DNA of 64,000 bases from positions 1,754,001 through 1,818,000 of the forward strand of contig NZ_CP018822.1 of assembly GCF_002000985.1 (NCBI RefSeq). The letters run 5' to 3'. Positions 48,350-56,209 of this stretch are shown one piece after another. Below the pieces are notes generated by a model that saw nothing but the letters and a program-made list of their open reading frames with translations, was not told the DNA's origin and did no database searches. This DNA is from Streptococcus gallolyticus subsp. gallolyticus DSM 16831. Lineage in GTDB: Bacteria; Bacillota; Bacilli; Lactobacillales; Streptococcaceae. Position numbers and translations under genes: made by a program. The first letter of the stretch is position 1. The number at the start of each line of letters is the position of its first letter.

Positions 48350-49105
48350 TCACTCCACCACCAACTCACTGATATCTTCAATTACTTTGGCGTTCATGGT
48401 ATTGAGGGTTTCGATTTCTGATTGGTTGTATGGGAATGTGTTAAGCAGGATACCGTCGATGCCTGCTGCTTGTGCGATTACCATGTCGCTCGTAAAATCA
48501 TTGCCAACCATAACGGTTTCTTCTGGATTAAGTTGATTGTCGTTCAAGACCAGATTCATGAATTCAACTTGTGGTTTTTTCATTTTGTAATCAGACGAGA
48601 TGTAAATCTTATCAAGAAATTCTCTGCAGCCTGTCACTTCAATTTCAGCTTGGGTGAAAGCTCGCTGGGCATTTGACAATAAAATAACTGTTGCTCCTAC
48701 TTCTTTGAGTGTTTTCAAAGTCGCTAAGGTATTTTCGTAAGCTTGCAATTTCTTGCGTGACAACATTCTAAAAGTTTGGGCAATTAGATTTCCCCATGTT
48801 TCAAGGTCTAGAATAATGCTATCTGTGGCGTGTTTGTGCGGTGCTTCTAACAGCAATTCAATAAAAACAACCACCAAATCAACCTCAACATGTTCTAACT
48901 GAGAACGTTTGCGTAATTGATTTTCTTGACGTTTAATATGGTTATCATAATTTGCTTTAAGCTCCGCAGCAGAATAATCAGCGCCATAAGCAGCATAAAG
49001 CGCAGCCATCCGCTTCCAAAGCTTCTCGTCATCTTCGTCTGTCCAAATATCTACAAGTGTTCCATAAAAGTCAAAAATGTAATTCTTATATTGTAAATCT
49101 GCCAT
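48350..49105 (-). CDS. HAD-IA family hydrolase
   Basis: 251 residues. Motif I IFDFYGTLVD (nucleophile Asp 12), motif II VILLSNAQRAF, motif III Lys in KMKKPQVEFM, and motif IV MVGNDFTSDMVIAQAAG. An Asn precedes the first motif IV Asp, where YjjG/haloacid-type enzymes often have Gly-Asp. The cap is helical. Phosphatase of unknown substrate. GCGAGGAAAAA precedes the ATG. Convergent with the TetR gene; no clear terminator lies between. Confidence 0.85.
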   Translation of the reverse strand: MADLQYKNYIFDFYGTLVDIWTDEDDEKLWKRMAALYAAYGADYSAAELKANYDNHIKRQENQLRKRSQLEHVEVDLVVVFIELLLEAPHKHATDSIILDLETWGNLIAQTFRMLSRKKLQAYENTLATLKTLKEVGATVILLSNAQRAFTQAEIEVTGCREFLDKIYISSDYKMKKPQVEFMNLVLNDNQLNPEETVMVGNDFTSDMVIAQAAGIDGILLNTFPYNQSEIETLNTMNAKVIEDISELVVE

Positions 49106-49248
49106 TTTTCCTCGCCTTTTTAATGATTATGATTACGTTTCCAAATTTCATTATAAAGAAAAATATGTGATTTGACTAGCCTTAGAATGTCAAAGAAAGC
49201 TACTTTATGCTACAATGTGGGTAAGTATTATATTCAAAAGGAATTGCT

Positions 49249-49392
49249 ATGTCAAAAAATATTGTCTATTTCATTTCTGCTATCATCTTTTTAGCTTATG
49301 GCTTGTTAGAGCATAAAGCAATCTTTATCATTCTGGGAATTGTTTTTGGAGTGATTGGGATAGCAGATTATCTCAACCATAAAGGAAAATGA
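49249..49392 (+). CDS. Small two-span membrane protein, 47 aa
   Basis: A short ATG frame (MSKNIVYFISAIIFLAYGLL...ADYLNHKGK) with AAAGGAA seven nt upstream and TACAAT (49211-49216) as a probable -10. Two hydrophobic helices (about 4-20 and 25-41) are separated by a short EHK turn, with a basic C-terminus, so both ends are probably on the same side. A short terminator follows. Function unknown; such hairpin proteins often modulate larger membrane partners, which is only a suggestion. Confidence 0.7.
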   Translation: MSKNIVYFISAIIFLAYGLLEHKAIFIILGIVFGVIGIADYLNHKGK

Positions 49393-49393
49393 A

Positions 49394-49416
49394 ATCGCTG
49401 AAAAAGCGATTTTTTC
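49394..49416 (+). terminator. Short terminator after the 47-aa gene
   Basis: ATCGCT-GAAAA-AGCGAT followed by TTTTTC; separates the small gene from bioY. Confidence 0.65.
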
Positions 49417-49445
49417 TTGACATTCTGCTTAGCTTTGGATAAAAT
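49417..49445 (+). promoter_or_regulatory. bioY promoter
   Basis: Perfect TTGACA (49417-49422), 17-nt spacer, TAAAAT (49440-49445). Confidence 0.85.
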
Positions 49446-49479
49446 TTAGTTAACCTAAATATAATTATAAGTTAACTAA
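49446..49479. promoter_or_regulatory. BirA-type biotin operator
   Basis: Inverted repeat TTAGTTAAC-N16-GTTAACTAA directly abutting the -10 and covering the transcription start. This fits the known Firmicutes BirA operator form (GTTAAC arms about 15 nt apart). Biotin-loaded BirA would repress bioY. Confidence 0.85.
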
Positions 49480-49497
49480 AATAACTAAGGAGATTTT

Positions 49498-50037
49498 ATG
49501 TCTAGAAATAAGCTTTTAACGCTCATCCTCCCAGCATTTGGTGCTGCTTTGATTGCAATACTTTCACAGATTGTAATTCCTATCGGAACGGTTCCGTTTA
49601 CACTTCAAACACTTGCTGTTGGGCTTATCGCTTCAATTTTCCGTCCACGTGAAGCTACACTCAGTGTGGCGCTTTATCTGCTACTTGGCGCTATTGGGCT
49701 TCCTGTTTTCGCAGGCGGTAGCGGCGGCATTGCAGCATTATCAGGTCCAACATCTGGTTTTCTCTGGGGCTTTCTTTTCTACGCTGTCTTAACTTCTTAC
49801 CTAACCAATACGGAAAGCTCTTTGGTTAAGATTTTTGTTAGCAATCTACTCGGTAATTGTTTAGCTTTTATTTGCGGAGTGATTGGCTTACATTTTTTAG
49901 CAAATATGAGCTGGCAAGCTGCTTTCTTAGCTGGCGTTGTACCTTTTATCATTCCTGAAATTGGAAAACTTCTAGCTATTACAGCTATCAGTAAACCTTT
50001 ATTTATCTCTCTGAAAAATACTGCCTATTTTGCATAA
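49498..50037 (+). CDS. bioY: Biotin transporter substrate-binding subunit BioY
   Basis: 179 residues, the S component of an ECF-type biotin importer. About six membrane helices; family landmarks are VPFTLQTLAVGLIA, the GLPVFAGGSGGIAALSGPTSGFLWGF loop and a C-terminal PEIGKLLAI. It would use the shared ECF ATPases and T protein encoded elsewhere. CTAAGGAG precedes the ATG. Control by biotin is shown by the operator at the promoter. Confidence 0.95.
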   Translation: MSRNKLLTLILPAFGAALIAILSQIVIPIGTVPFTLQTLAVGLIASIFRPREATLSVALYLLLGAIGLPVFAGGSGGIAALSGPTSGFLWGFLFYAVLTSYLTNTESSLVKIFVSNLLGNCLAFICGVIGLHFLANMSWQAAFLAGVVPFIIPEIGKLLAITAISKPLFISLKNTAYFA

Positions 50038-50041
50038 AAAA

Positions 50042-50577
50042 GGGAGTGAGACAAATAAAGTCTCCAGTGGAGACTTTATTCATGAGCCTAAAAATTAAAA
50101 AGCGAATCAGTAGTTTCGTAGAAACTTGATTTCTCAGCAAGTCTTAATTTCTTGTTGCTGACCTAAAACGGTCTATCCCCAGACCGTTTTTGACACTTAC
50201 TTTGTAAGTTTTATTTCCCGATTATAAAGGTTCCCCGAACCTTTATAACTCACCCCCGCATGGCTCGAAAGATTTGGGGAATCTTTCGAGGTGGAAAATA
50301 GAGTCAAGTGAAGCTTGACATCAAAAAGGTTTGGGGAACCTTTTGAGGTTGGAAATGAAGTCAAGCGCAGCTTGATGTCAAAAGGGTTGTAAAAGCTGAT
50401 TTATCAGCGCATTAGAATCCACTCAGCAGTGATTGATTGGCACTAAAGTGCCTAATCAATTGTGCATGGGAAACTCTAAGTTGACTAAAGTCAACAGAGT
50501 TTCTCCAAACCACTGCGCCTTGTAAATAATAACCATATAAATAAAGAAGCTGAGTACTTTTGTCTCAGCCTCTTTTA
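50042..50577. repeat. Modular hairpin-string repeat
   Basis: The 548-nt gap between bioY and ydbC consists almost wholly of back-to-back inverted repeats. Stems of 9-14 bp lie at 50055-50079, 50165-50190, 50222-50248, 50264-50290, 50321-50346, 50431-50460 and 50471-50502, with shorter ones between. Three have loops CCCCG or TGGGG, and two units of the type stem-GAGGTKGRAAAT-GTCAAG-hairpin are tandem. The first hairpin probably terminates bioY; the last (GAAGCTGAG...CTCAGCCTC at 50546-50572) has a T-tail. Part of it recurs at 12945-13195. Confidence 0.8.
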
Positions 50578-50585
50578 TCTCTAAC

Positions 50586-50798
50586 TTAGCCGCGGAAAGC
50601 GTCCAAGATGATTTTAAATTCATCATTTGTGAGTGTCACACCTTTGCCCATTTTGCTGTGGTCTGGGCTCCATGAACGGATATCAAATTTTGGCTCTGCT
50701 CCGTTAAAACTGACACGGTTCAATTCTTTTGTCCAACCTTTATCGCTCTCAGATAGGGTAAGTAAGTGTTCAACAATTTCAAATTTAAATTCTGACAT
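50586..50798 (-). CDS. ydbC: PC4/YdbC-like single-strand nucleic-acid-binding protein
   Basis: 70 residues, full length for YdbC. The PC4 fold is seen as a curved sheet with LNRVSFNGAEPKFDIRSWSPDHSKMGKGVTLTNDEFKIIL. Lactococcal YdbC is a dimeric PC4-like protein that binds single-stranded DNA; a role in transcription or repair is by analogy. AGGAGG precedes the ATG. Single gene, next to the hairpin-rich repeat. Confidence 0.85.
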   Translation of the reverse strand: MSEFKFEIVEHLLTLSESDKGWTKELNRVSFNGAEPKFDIRSWSPDHSKMGKGVTLTNDEFKIILDAFRG

Positions 50799-50878
50799 AA
50801 TAAATCTTCCTCCTAATATATATATTCGTAAAAAAACTTTCTAAACTTTTGATTATTTATTTTTTTCTTCAAAAGGTG

Positions 50879-50884
50879 TATAAT
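50879..50884 (+). promoter_or_regulatory. Promoter -10 of the gene at 50914
   Basis: TATAAT preceded by GTG; predicted leader about 23 nt, with a weak AGG ribosome binding site. Confidence 0.45.
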
Positions 50885-50913
50885 CATTTTATCAATTTTT
50901 TAGGTAAATGACT

Positions 50914-51237
50914 ATGAAAAATCTTATCAAACGTTTAAAAAGGCAAGCACAGGCGTATATTGACTTTCGTGCTCAACCAGCCGCAGATATTAATCTGAAA
51001 ACTCACAAAATCATCACAACCATCAAAGAAGCGCAAGAAAAGCAATTAGCGCTCCATGCTATTTACAAAGACGGCAGTTTTACAGGTGATTTGGTCAAAT
51101 ACGACCCCAAAAATGACAAATTAATCCTCAAAAACTTCCAAAAGAATATCTCAACAATCATCGCTATCAGCGATATCAATCGTTTGACATTGGTACCACC
51201 AACTGTCCGTAAATCTCAAGAACTAGACAAAAAATGA
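50914..51237 (+). CDS. Hypothetical protein, 107 aa
   Basis: Not recognised by function. Start at the second ATG (MKNLIKRLKRQAQAYID), because TAGG lies 9 nt upstream; the first ATG at 50908 is only 3 nt from it. A basic amphipathic N-terminus is followed by a probable small beta domain (LHAIYKDGSFTGDLVKYDPKNDKLILKNFQKNISTIIAISDINRL), which looks like an Sm- or YolD-like barrel. Lysine-rich tail. No membrane span. Single gene with its own terminator. Confidence 0.65.
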   Translation: MKNLIKRLKRQAQAYIDFRAQPAADINLKTHKIITTIKEAQEKQLALHAIYKDGSFTGDLVKYDPKNDKLILKNFQKNISTIIAISDINRLTLVPPTVRKSQELDKK

Positions 51238-51278
51238 ACGACCCTACGCCATTACGTTTAAGAGTCGTTCATTTTTTA
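51229..51278. terminator. Bidirectional terminator
   Basis: AAAATGAACGAC and GTCGTTCATTTT arms around a 21-nt loop; the stop codon is in the left arm. Serves the 107-aa gene and the converging U32 gene. Confidence 0.8.
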
Positions 51279-51292
51279 ATAATTATTACTGA

Positions 51293-52582
51293 TTATGCTC
51301 TAACAGTTTTGCTAGAACCGTCGCTTTTATAAAGGTTCACAAGTCCTTCTTTACGAGCACGAATCATATCTCCTGCTTGAACCGCTTGAGGGACAGTGAT
51401 TGTCAATAATTCCATTGGATTTGGAGCACGATCAATTTTATTGCCATCAGCATCATGCAAATCTTTGATGTAAGTTTCAAAATGACGGAATCCTGGTCCG
51501 TAGAATTCGACGGCATCTCCTTCGAGAATAACGTTACGTTGACGGATTGTTGCTGTCATTGTTTCTTCGTCAAAGGCAACAACTTCACCGACAAATTTAT
51601 ATTGTGGTATTTTACGACGAGCACCAAAGAGTTGCTCGTTTTCTGTTGGTGTTTGGTAGTAGAAGCCAGTTGCCAATTCACGTTGGGCAACTTTCCAAAG
51701 CTCATCAAGTAATTCACCTTTGATAGCTTCGAATTTTGCTGGGCTTTCTAGGTAAGCATCGACAGCTGCACGGTAGCAGTTTGTGACTGTTGATACGTAA
51801 TGAATTGATTTCATACGACCTTCAATCTTAAAGCTATCAACACCATTTTCAATCAAATCAGGCAAGTGTTCAATCATACACATATCAACTGATGACATTG
51901 AAAAGGGCTCTGGAATTTCACCTTCAAGACTTTTACGTTCTTGACCGAATGGCATATCGTAAAGGTCATATTTCCAGCGGCAAGATTGTGAACAACCGCC
52001 ACGGTTAGCATCACGGTGGCTCATGTGATTAGAAAGGACACAACGTCCTGAATAACCGATACACATTGCGCCGTGAACGAAGGCTTCAATTTCAAGTGAG
52101 GTGTGTTTGCGAATTTCTTCAATTTCAGCAATGCCGACTTCACGCGCCAAAACGACACGAGACACACCAATTTCTTCCCAGAAAGCAAAGGCTTCATAGT
52201 TGGTTGTCGAAGCTTGTGTTGACACATGGACTTCTAAACCTGGTGCTTCTGTTAAACAAATTACCATAAGTGCTGGGTCAGATACGATAACGGCATCCAA
52301 GCCCATATCACGAAGTTCACGGAACCACTCTCCTGCACCAGTTTCGTTTCCTTCGTGGGTAACCATATTTGCTGCGACATGGACCTTAGCGCCATGCGCA
52401 TGGGCATAATTAATCCCTTCTTGCAATTCTTCCATCGTGAAGTTACCAGCACGGCTACGAAGACCGTAAGCTTGTCCACCGACAAAGACTGCATCAGCTC
52501 CATAATCAACAGCGACTTTTAATTTCTCAAGAGTACCAGCAGGTGCTAAAACCTCTGGACGTTTTAAAGTTTTTTCTGACAT
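51293..52582 (-). CDS. trhP2: U32 family protein, probable tRNA-hydroxylation factor
   Basis: 429 residues of the U32 family, formerly called collagenase-like peptidases. A TIM barrel (PEVLAPAGTLEKLKVAVDYGADAVFVGGQ) is followed by the four-cysteine cluster HGAMCIGYSGRCVLSN...GGCSQSCRWKY and a C-terminal beta-barrel. Bacillus homologues TrhP1/TrhP2 (YrrN/YrrO) are needed for 5-hydroxyuridine at tRNA position 34. The length and the paired neighbour fit TrhP2. A peptidase role is unlikely. TAGGA precedes the ATG; 131 nt downstream of trhP1. Confidence 0.88.
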   Translation of the reverse strand: MSEKTLKRPEVLAPAGTLEKLKVAVDYGADAVFVGGQAYGLRSRAGNFTMEELQEGINYAHAHGAKVHVAANMVTHEGNETGAGEWFRELRDMGLDAVIVSDPALMVICLTEAPGLEVHVSTQASTTNYEAFAFWEEIGVSRVVLAREVGIAEIEEIRKHTSLEIEAFVHGAMCIGYSGRCVLSNHMSHRDANRGGCSQSCRWKYDLYDMPFGQERKSLEGEIPEPFSMSSVDMCMIEHLPDLIENGVDSFKIEGRMKSIHYVSTVTNCYRAAVDAYLESPAKFEAIKGELLDELWKVAQRELATGFYYQTPTENEQLFGARRKIPQYKFVGEVVAFDEETMTATIRQRNVILEGDAVEFYGPGFRHFETYIKDLHDADGNKIDRAPNPMELLTITVPQAVQAGDMIRARKEGLVNLYKSDGSSKTVRA

Positions 52583-52713
52583 TATTATATTCCTATTTCC
52601 AAGATAGTAAAATTTAAAGATAAATATCTTTACAACAATTTCAGTTAATTAGCTAACTTGTCATGCCCTGAAATAGTAACTCAATCATGACAAGAGTTCA
52701 TTTTTGGGTAGTT

Positions 52714-53640
52714 TTACTTCACTTCCTCTGGATCAAATTCATAGAATCCAGTTCCAAGTGTGCGACCTTTTGGATGTAATTTACGAATTTCTTCATCCAA
52801 TAAGAAAGCTTGGTCTTGTGTAAATTCAGCTGCTTCAATCAATTCTTTAGCTTTGACAAAGCATTTAACAATCTCAACAAAATCATGCCCTGGACAATAA
52901 ATACCGTCCAATTTCCAATGAGTGAAATTATGGTCAGTTAACTCTGTCAATTTTGGCATCATATCAAGATCATCAGTATCAAAAATATGTGTGCCATGTT
53001 TATCCTCAAAAATTGAGTAATGAGAGTCTTTATTGCTTGGTTCAGCAAGGAAAAGACCACGCTCACGTGTTTTTTCATCATCATTATGCGTAAAATTGTA
53101 ATAATTTTGCAATAATGGACGTTTTGAATGATGAATGACAGTAGCTCCGTAAACAAGCACTTCAGCTGGGTAGCGAAGATTTTCTGACATTTTGAACAAT
53201 TCGACCGACGGGATTTCACGAGCAAGAACGACTTCACTAGCGCCATGGTCTCCCCAGAAATTCACTTGACGACTTGATGTTACAAAAACAGAAACATCAT
53301 AAATCATCTTGAAATCGTAGCCTTCATTTTTATTGATGTGAAAAACACCTGCATCTCCTGCTACTAGATAATCGGCTTTAATATCTTTCAAAAAATCAAG
53401 ATATGGGCGAACCGCATTAATCATATCTTGGTGCAACAAAGCATTGCAAGCGATACTTAGTTCTTTTCCAGCATCATGAACTAGCTTAGCGATTTCAGAA
53501 AGTTCATCATAAGTAAAATTATGAGGCAAACGTAAACCATAGTTTTCCTCACCCACATAAATACGATCAACACCTGCATCTAAAAGCTCTTTGACCTGCT
53601 CAATAGATTCAGCTGTCGCAGTAATAATTATTTTTTCCAT
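52714..53640 (-). CDS. trhP1: Second U32 family protein, TrhP1-like
   Basis: 308 residues, matching the shorter partner (YrrN/TrhP1) of the tRNA hydroxylation pair. The barrel begins IIITATAESIEQVKELLDAGVDRIYVGEENYGLRLP. VYGATVIHHSKRPLLQNYY replaces the cysteine cluster of trhP2, so this subunit lacks the metal-site cysteines. The -10 box TATAAT lies 9 nt before the ATG and no Shine-Dalgarno is present, so the message is probably leaderless. The 131-nt gap to trhP2 holds a 9-bp hairpin (52657-52665 with 52686-52694). Confidence 0.85.
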   Translation of the reverse strand: MEKIIITATAESIEQVKELLDAGVDRIYVGEENYGLRLPHNFTYDELSEIAKLVHDAGKELSIACNALLHQDMINAVRPYLDFLKDIKADYLVAGDAGVFHINKNEGYDFKMIYDVSVFVTSSRQVNFWGDHGASEVVLAREIPSVELFKMSENLRYPAEVLVYGATVIHHSKRPLLQNYYNFTHNDDEKTRERGLFLAEPSNKDSHYSIFEDKHGTHIFDTDDLDMMPKLTELTDHNFTHWKLDGIYCPGHDFVEIVKCFVKAKELIEAAEFTQDQAFLLDEEIRKLHPKGRTLGTGFYEFDPEEVK

Positions 53641-53649
53641 AACGTTTTA

Positions 53650-53655
53650 ATTATA
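53650..53655 (-). promoter_or_regulatory. Extended -10 promoter of trhP1, 9 nt before the start codon
   Basis: Minus strand GTGACT (53673-53678), 17-nt spacer, TGGTATAAT. An inverted repeat CTATAACAAT (53662-53671) with ATTGTTATAG (53698-53707) has one arm in the spacer and may be an operator. Confidence 0.6.
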
Positions 53656-53856
53656 CCACTCCTATAACAATTAGTCACAGATATCCTCTAAAATCTTATT
53701 GTTATAGCTTTCTAAAAAGTTTTAGTGACATCTCAAAATGAGAAAAACTTTATGAGAGGAGAGGCTCAAAAAGAAATCCTCATTTTGAAACAAAAAAGAG
53801 GAACAACTATTTTAAACATATTTTTTAACATCAGTCAAGGGATTTTTTAAAAAAAG

Positions 53857-53885
53857 GTGACAAATTTGTTAATTTATGGTATGAT
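53857..53885 (+). promoter_or_regulatory. Promoter of the DUF3270 gene
   Basis: GTGACA (53857-53862), 17-nt spacer, extended -10 TGGTATGAT (53880-53885). Confidence 0.75.
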
Positions 53886-53911
53886 ATCTAAGTATCAGAG
53901 GAGAGAGGATT

Positions 53912-54196
53912 ATGCCAACACCATTAAAGCAACACAAAGAGCTTGAAGAACGGCATTATCAAGAAGATAATGCACCAAAATTTCAAGAATTTCAAGAAAT
54001 TGACCACAGAAATGCTAAATTAAAAGAGTTAATGTTTTTTGCTCGTATTGCATTATTTGGAATTTCGACTGTCGTCATTTCATTCTTTTTGCTGGTCTTG
54101 AATCTAGCTCCAATCTGGGCTTTCTTATTTGCCTCTCTTATTAGCCTAGCTATTACGTCAGCTGTTTCAAGTATTATTTGGTCTTTAAGACATTGA
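53912..54196 (+). CDS. DUF3270 membrane protein
   Basis: 94 residues, a streptococcal family of unknown function. A charged, soluble N-terminus (PTPLKQHKELEERHYQEDNAPKF) precedes two membrane helices (about 45-65 and 68-90). GAGGAGAGAGG lies just before the ATG, an unusually long purine-rich site. Single gene with a near-consensus promoter and its own terminator, which suggests steady expression. Confidence 0.8.
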   Translation: MPTPLKQHKELEERHYQEDNAPKFQEFQEIDHRNAKLKELMFFARIALFGISTVVISFFLLVLNLAPIWAFLFASLISLAITSAVSSIIWSLRH

Positions 54197-54248
54197 AATG
54201 AACTACTACAACTCCACTTTGGGGTTGTTTTTATATTTTCCATATTAG

Positions 54249-54281
54249 AAAAGCGGTCATGTGTTCAACTGACCGCTTTTT
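54249..54281 (+). terminator. Terminator of the DUF3270 gene
   Basis: AAAAGCGGTCA-TGTGTTCAAC-TGACCGCTTTTTAG. Confidence 0.9.
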
Positions 54282-54310
54282 AGATTGTGAGAATGATTTT
54301 TGATATTTTT

Positions 54311-54513
54311 CTTAGCTTTCCTATTTTCAGACTCGAACATAAAAAGGTCCACTGGCACCTTCTCGCTTTCCTGTTTTCAGGCTCGAACATAAAAAGGTCC
54401 ACTGGCACCTTCTCGCTTTCCTGTTTTCGGGCTCGAACATAAAAAGGTCCACTGGCACCTTCTCGCTTTCCTGTTTTCGGGCTCGAACATAAAAAGGTCC
54501 ACTGGACCTTTTT
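54311..54513. repeat. 50-bp tandem repeat built on a terminator hairpin
   Basis: Four copies with an exact 50-bp period; RCTCGAACATAAAAAGGTCC begins at 54331, 54381, 54431 and 54481. The copy next to the YtxH gene ends in the intact terminator AAAAAGGTCC-ACT-GGACCTTTTT (54491-54513). The other copies have GGCACCTTC in its place, which breaks the right arm. The array lies between convergent genes and grew away from the YtxH stop. Confidence 0.9.
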
Positions 54514-54514
54514 A

Positions 54515-54988
54515 TTATTCTTCATCAGCTTCTTCGGTAGTAGTCTCAGGCTTTTCAGTTGCTGGGGCTTCTTCGTCTTGTGTGTAGTCAATGATAATGT
54601 CATCGACTTCTGCTTTTGTTTCTTCTTTAGCTTCTTCTGCTTCGTTAACCGCTTCAGATACTTTAGAAGTGAATTCTGAGACTTTTTCAGAAGCAAAATC
54701 GGCTGCGGCTTTACCTTTTTCTTTTACTGTATCCAAAAATTCATCGGTTGTTAATTCACCAGATTCAAATTTTTGGCGGTAGTCGTTGAAGGTATCAACA
54801 GCTAAATCTGTGTATTCTGTTGCTTTATCTTTTGCTTTTTGATGATATTCAGCAGGATTTTCTTTATAAGCCTCGTAAGCTTTAGCGGCTTTCTTTTGGA
54901 ATTTCTTACCTTTTTCGGTAGATAGGAAATAAGCTGCGGCTGCACCAGAGGCAACACCAATAATCACGTTTTTCAATAGTTTACTCAT
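54515..54988 (-). CDS. YtxH-domain protein
   Basis: 157 residues. A short N-terminal membrane helix (LLKNVIIGVASGAAAAYFL, about 4-22), then STEKGKKFQKKAAKAYE, the YtxH/gas-vesicle-P-like pattern. A long charged helical and probably coiled-coil region (to about 115) and an acidic Glu/Thr-rich tail follow. YtxH relatives are general-stress or envelope-associated proteins of unclear function. Its ATG overlaps the DUF948 stop (ATGA), so they are one translational unit. The 3' end carries the 50-bp repeat array. Confidence 0.82.
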   Translation of the reverse strand: MSKLLKNVIIGVASGAAAAYFLSTEKGKKFQKKAAKAYEAYKENPAEYHQKAKDKATEYTDLAVDTFNDYRQKFESGELTTDEFLDTVKEKGKAAADFASEKVSEFTSKVSEAVNEAEEAKEETKAEVDDIIIDYTQDEEAPATEKPETTTEEADEE

Positions 54989-55404
54989 GCTTCTTCTCCT
55001 TTTTTACGAAATAATTTTGAGGCAACTTTACCAACAGCAAATGCTGCACCAGCTTTGCTAACATTTGATGAGGCTTGAGTAGCTTTTTGAGTGATGTTAC
55101 GAGCTTGTGTATTCAAGTCCGAAACAGTCTCAGACAACTCTGCAACTGCCACAAAAAGTGGATCAATTGTCGACACCTTGCCATTAACATCCTCAACTAA
55201 AACATTAGCTTTAGCCAAGATTTCATTGGTCTGATGAAGAGTGACGTTAACATCACTGGTCAACACTTTTATGGTCTGCTTTGTTTCATCAATTGTCTCA
55301 TTTACAACATCAACTGTTTTATATAGTTTAACACCAAGTGGTATAAAAACGCCAACCAAAACAGCAAAAGCAATGGCAATAATTAATAGTGCTACTTCAA
55401 ACAT
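54985..55404 (-). CDS. DUF948 membrane protein
   Basis: 139 residues from the ATG at 55404, with GGGAGAAAA before it. One N-terminal membrane helix (about 3-23) is followed by a long heptad-like helix (VVNETIDETKQTIKVLTSDVNVTLHQTNEIL...) that should form a coiled coil. This is a streptococcal companion of YtxH proteins, downstream of hprK-lgt. Function unknown; possibly structural at the membrane. Confidence 0.82.
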   Translation of the reverse strand: MFEVALLIIAIAFAVLVGVFIPLGVKLYKTVDVVNETIDETKQTIKVLTSDVNVTLHQTNEILAKANVLVEDVNGKVSTIDPLFVAVAELSETVSDLNTQARNITQKATQASSNVSKAGAAFAVGKVASKLFRKKGEEA

Positions 55405-55426
55405 TTTTTCTCCCATCTACCTATTT

Positions 55427-56209
55427 TTATTCCTGATAATACGGAACATCTTTCTGTTTTCTTCTCCAGATAACCAAGACCACACCAATCAAAACGAGTA
55501 GAGCAGAAAGCCATTGCGATACTCGAATTCCGAGTAACATTAGACTATCTGTCCGCATTCCTTCGATGACAAAACGCCCACAACCATACCAAATGAGGTA
55601 AAAGAAGGCAATTTCACCTTGTTTGAAGAAACGTGGTCGGTGTCTTAGGCTCATGACAATCACAAATCCTAATAAATTCCACAATGATTCATATAAAAAT
55701 GTCGGAACACGATACGAACCATCAATATACATCTGGTTCTTGATAAAATCTGGTAGGTAATTCAGATTATCTACTATTTTACCATAAGCTTCTTGATTTA
55801 TGAAATTTCCCCATCGTCCAATAGCTTGCGCAATCATGACACCAGGTGCTGCAATGTCCAAAAAATCGAGTGGATTGATTGCTCGGTAATAAGAAAAAAC
55901 AAACAATACGATTGCTCCTGTAATCAAGCCACCGTAAATAGCAAGGCCACCGTTCCAAATGGCAACTATTTCGCTCAATGGCTGATTAGCATAATAAGAC
56001 CAATCAAAAATGACATAATAAACACGAGCACCAATAATCGCAAGTGGGAATGCAATTAAAATAAAATCTAAAATATCATCAGGAATTATCTTCCGACGCG
56101 GTGCTTCTTTCATCGCTAAATAAACAGCAAGAAGTAACCCTGAAACAATGAAAATCGCATACCAACGAATACTAATAGGACCTAACTGGATAGCAACTGG
56201 ATCAATCAT
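55427..56209 (-). CDS. lgt: Prolipoprotein diacylglyceryl transferase
   Basis: Membrane enzyme that attaches diacylglycerol to the lipobox cysteine of prelipoproteins. 260 residues, seven membrane helices. The Lgt signature [13 protein letters not shown] is present (residues near 130-145), as are [11 protein letters not shown] and the late [16 protein letters not shown]. The ATG overlaps the hprK stop (TAATG). The order hprK-lgt is a conserved Firmicutes pair. Confidence 0.96.
   Translation of the reverse strand: MIDPVAIQLGPISIRWYAIFIVSGLLLAVYLAMKEAPRRKIIPDDILDFILIAFPLAIIGARVYYVIFDWSYYANQPLSEIVAIWNGGLAIYGGLITGAIVLFVFSYYRAINPLDFLDIAAPGVMIAQAIGRWGNFINQEAYGKIVDNLNYLPDFIKNQMYIDGSYRVPTFLYESLWNLLGFVIVMSLRHRPRFFKQGEIAFFYLIWYGCGRFVIEGMRTDSLMLLGIRVSQWLSALLVLIGVVLVIWRRKQKDVPYYQE

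Noticed and set aside
51293..53640. Secreted collagenase-type peptidases (old U32 label)
   Set aside because: No signal peptides. Paired lengths and the cysteine cluster match tRNA-hydroxylation proteins instead.
53662..53707. PerR/Fur box near trhP1 and DUF3270
   Set aside because: The arms CTATAACAAT/ATTGTTATAG do not match the known heptamer spacing of PerR or Fur sites.
54311..54513. CRISPR array
   Set aside because: Head-to-tail copies with no unique spacers, and no cas genes nearby.
54280..54696. Minus-strand ORF of 138 codons across the 50-bp repeats
   Set aside because: It runs out of frame through the YtxH gene and the repeat array. The 50-bp period shifts frame each copy, and there is no ribosome binding site.
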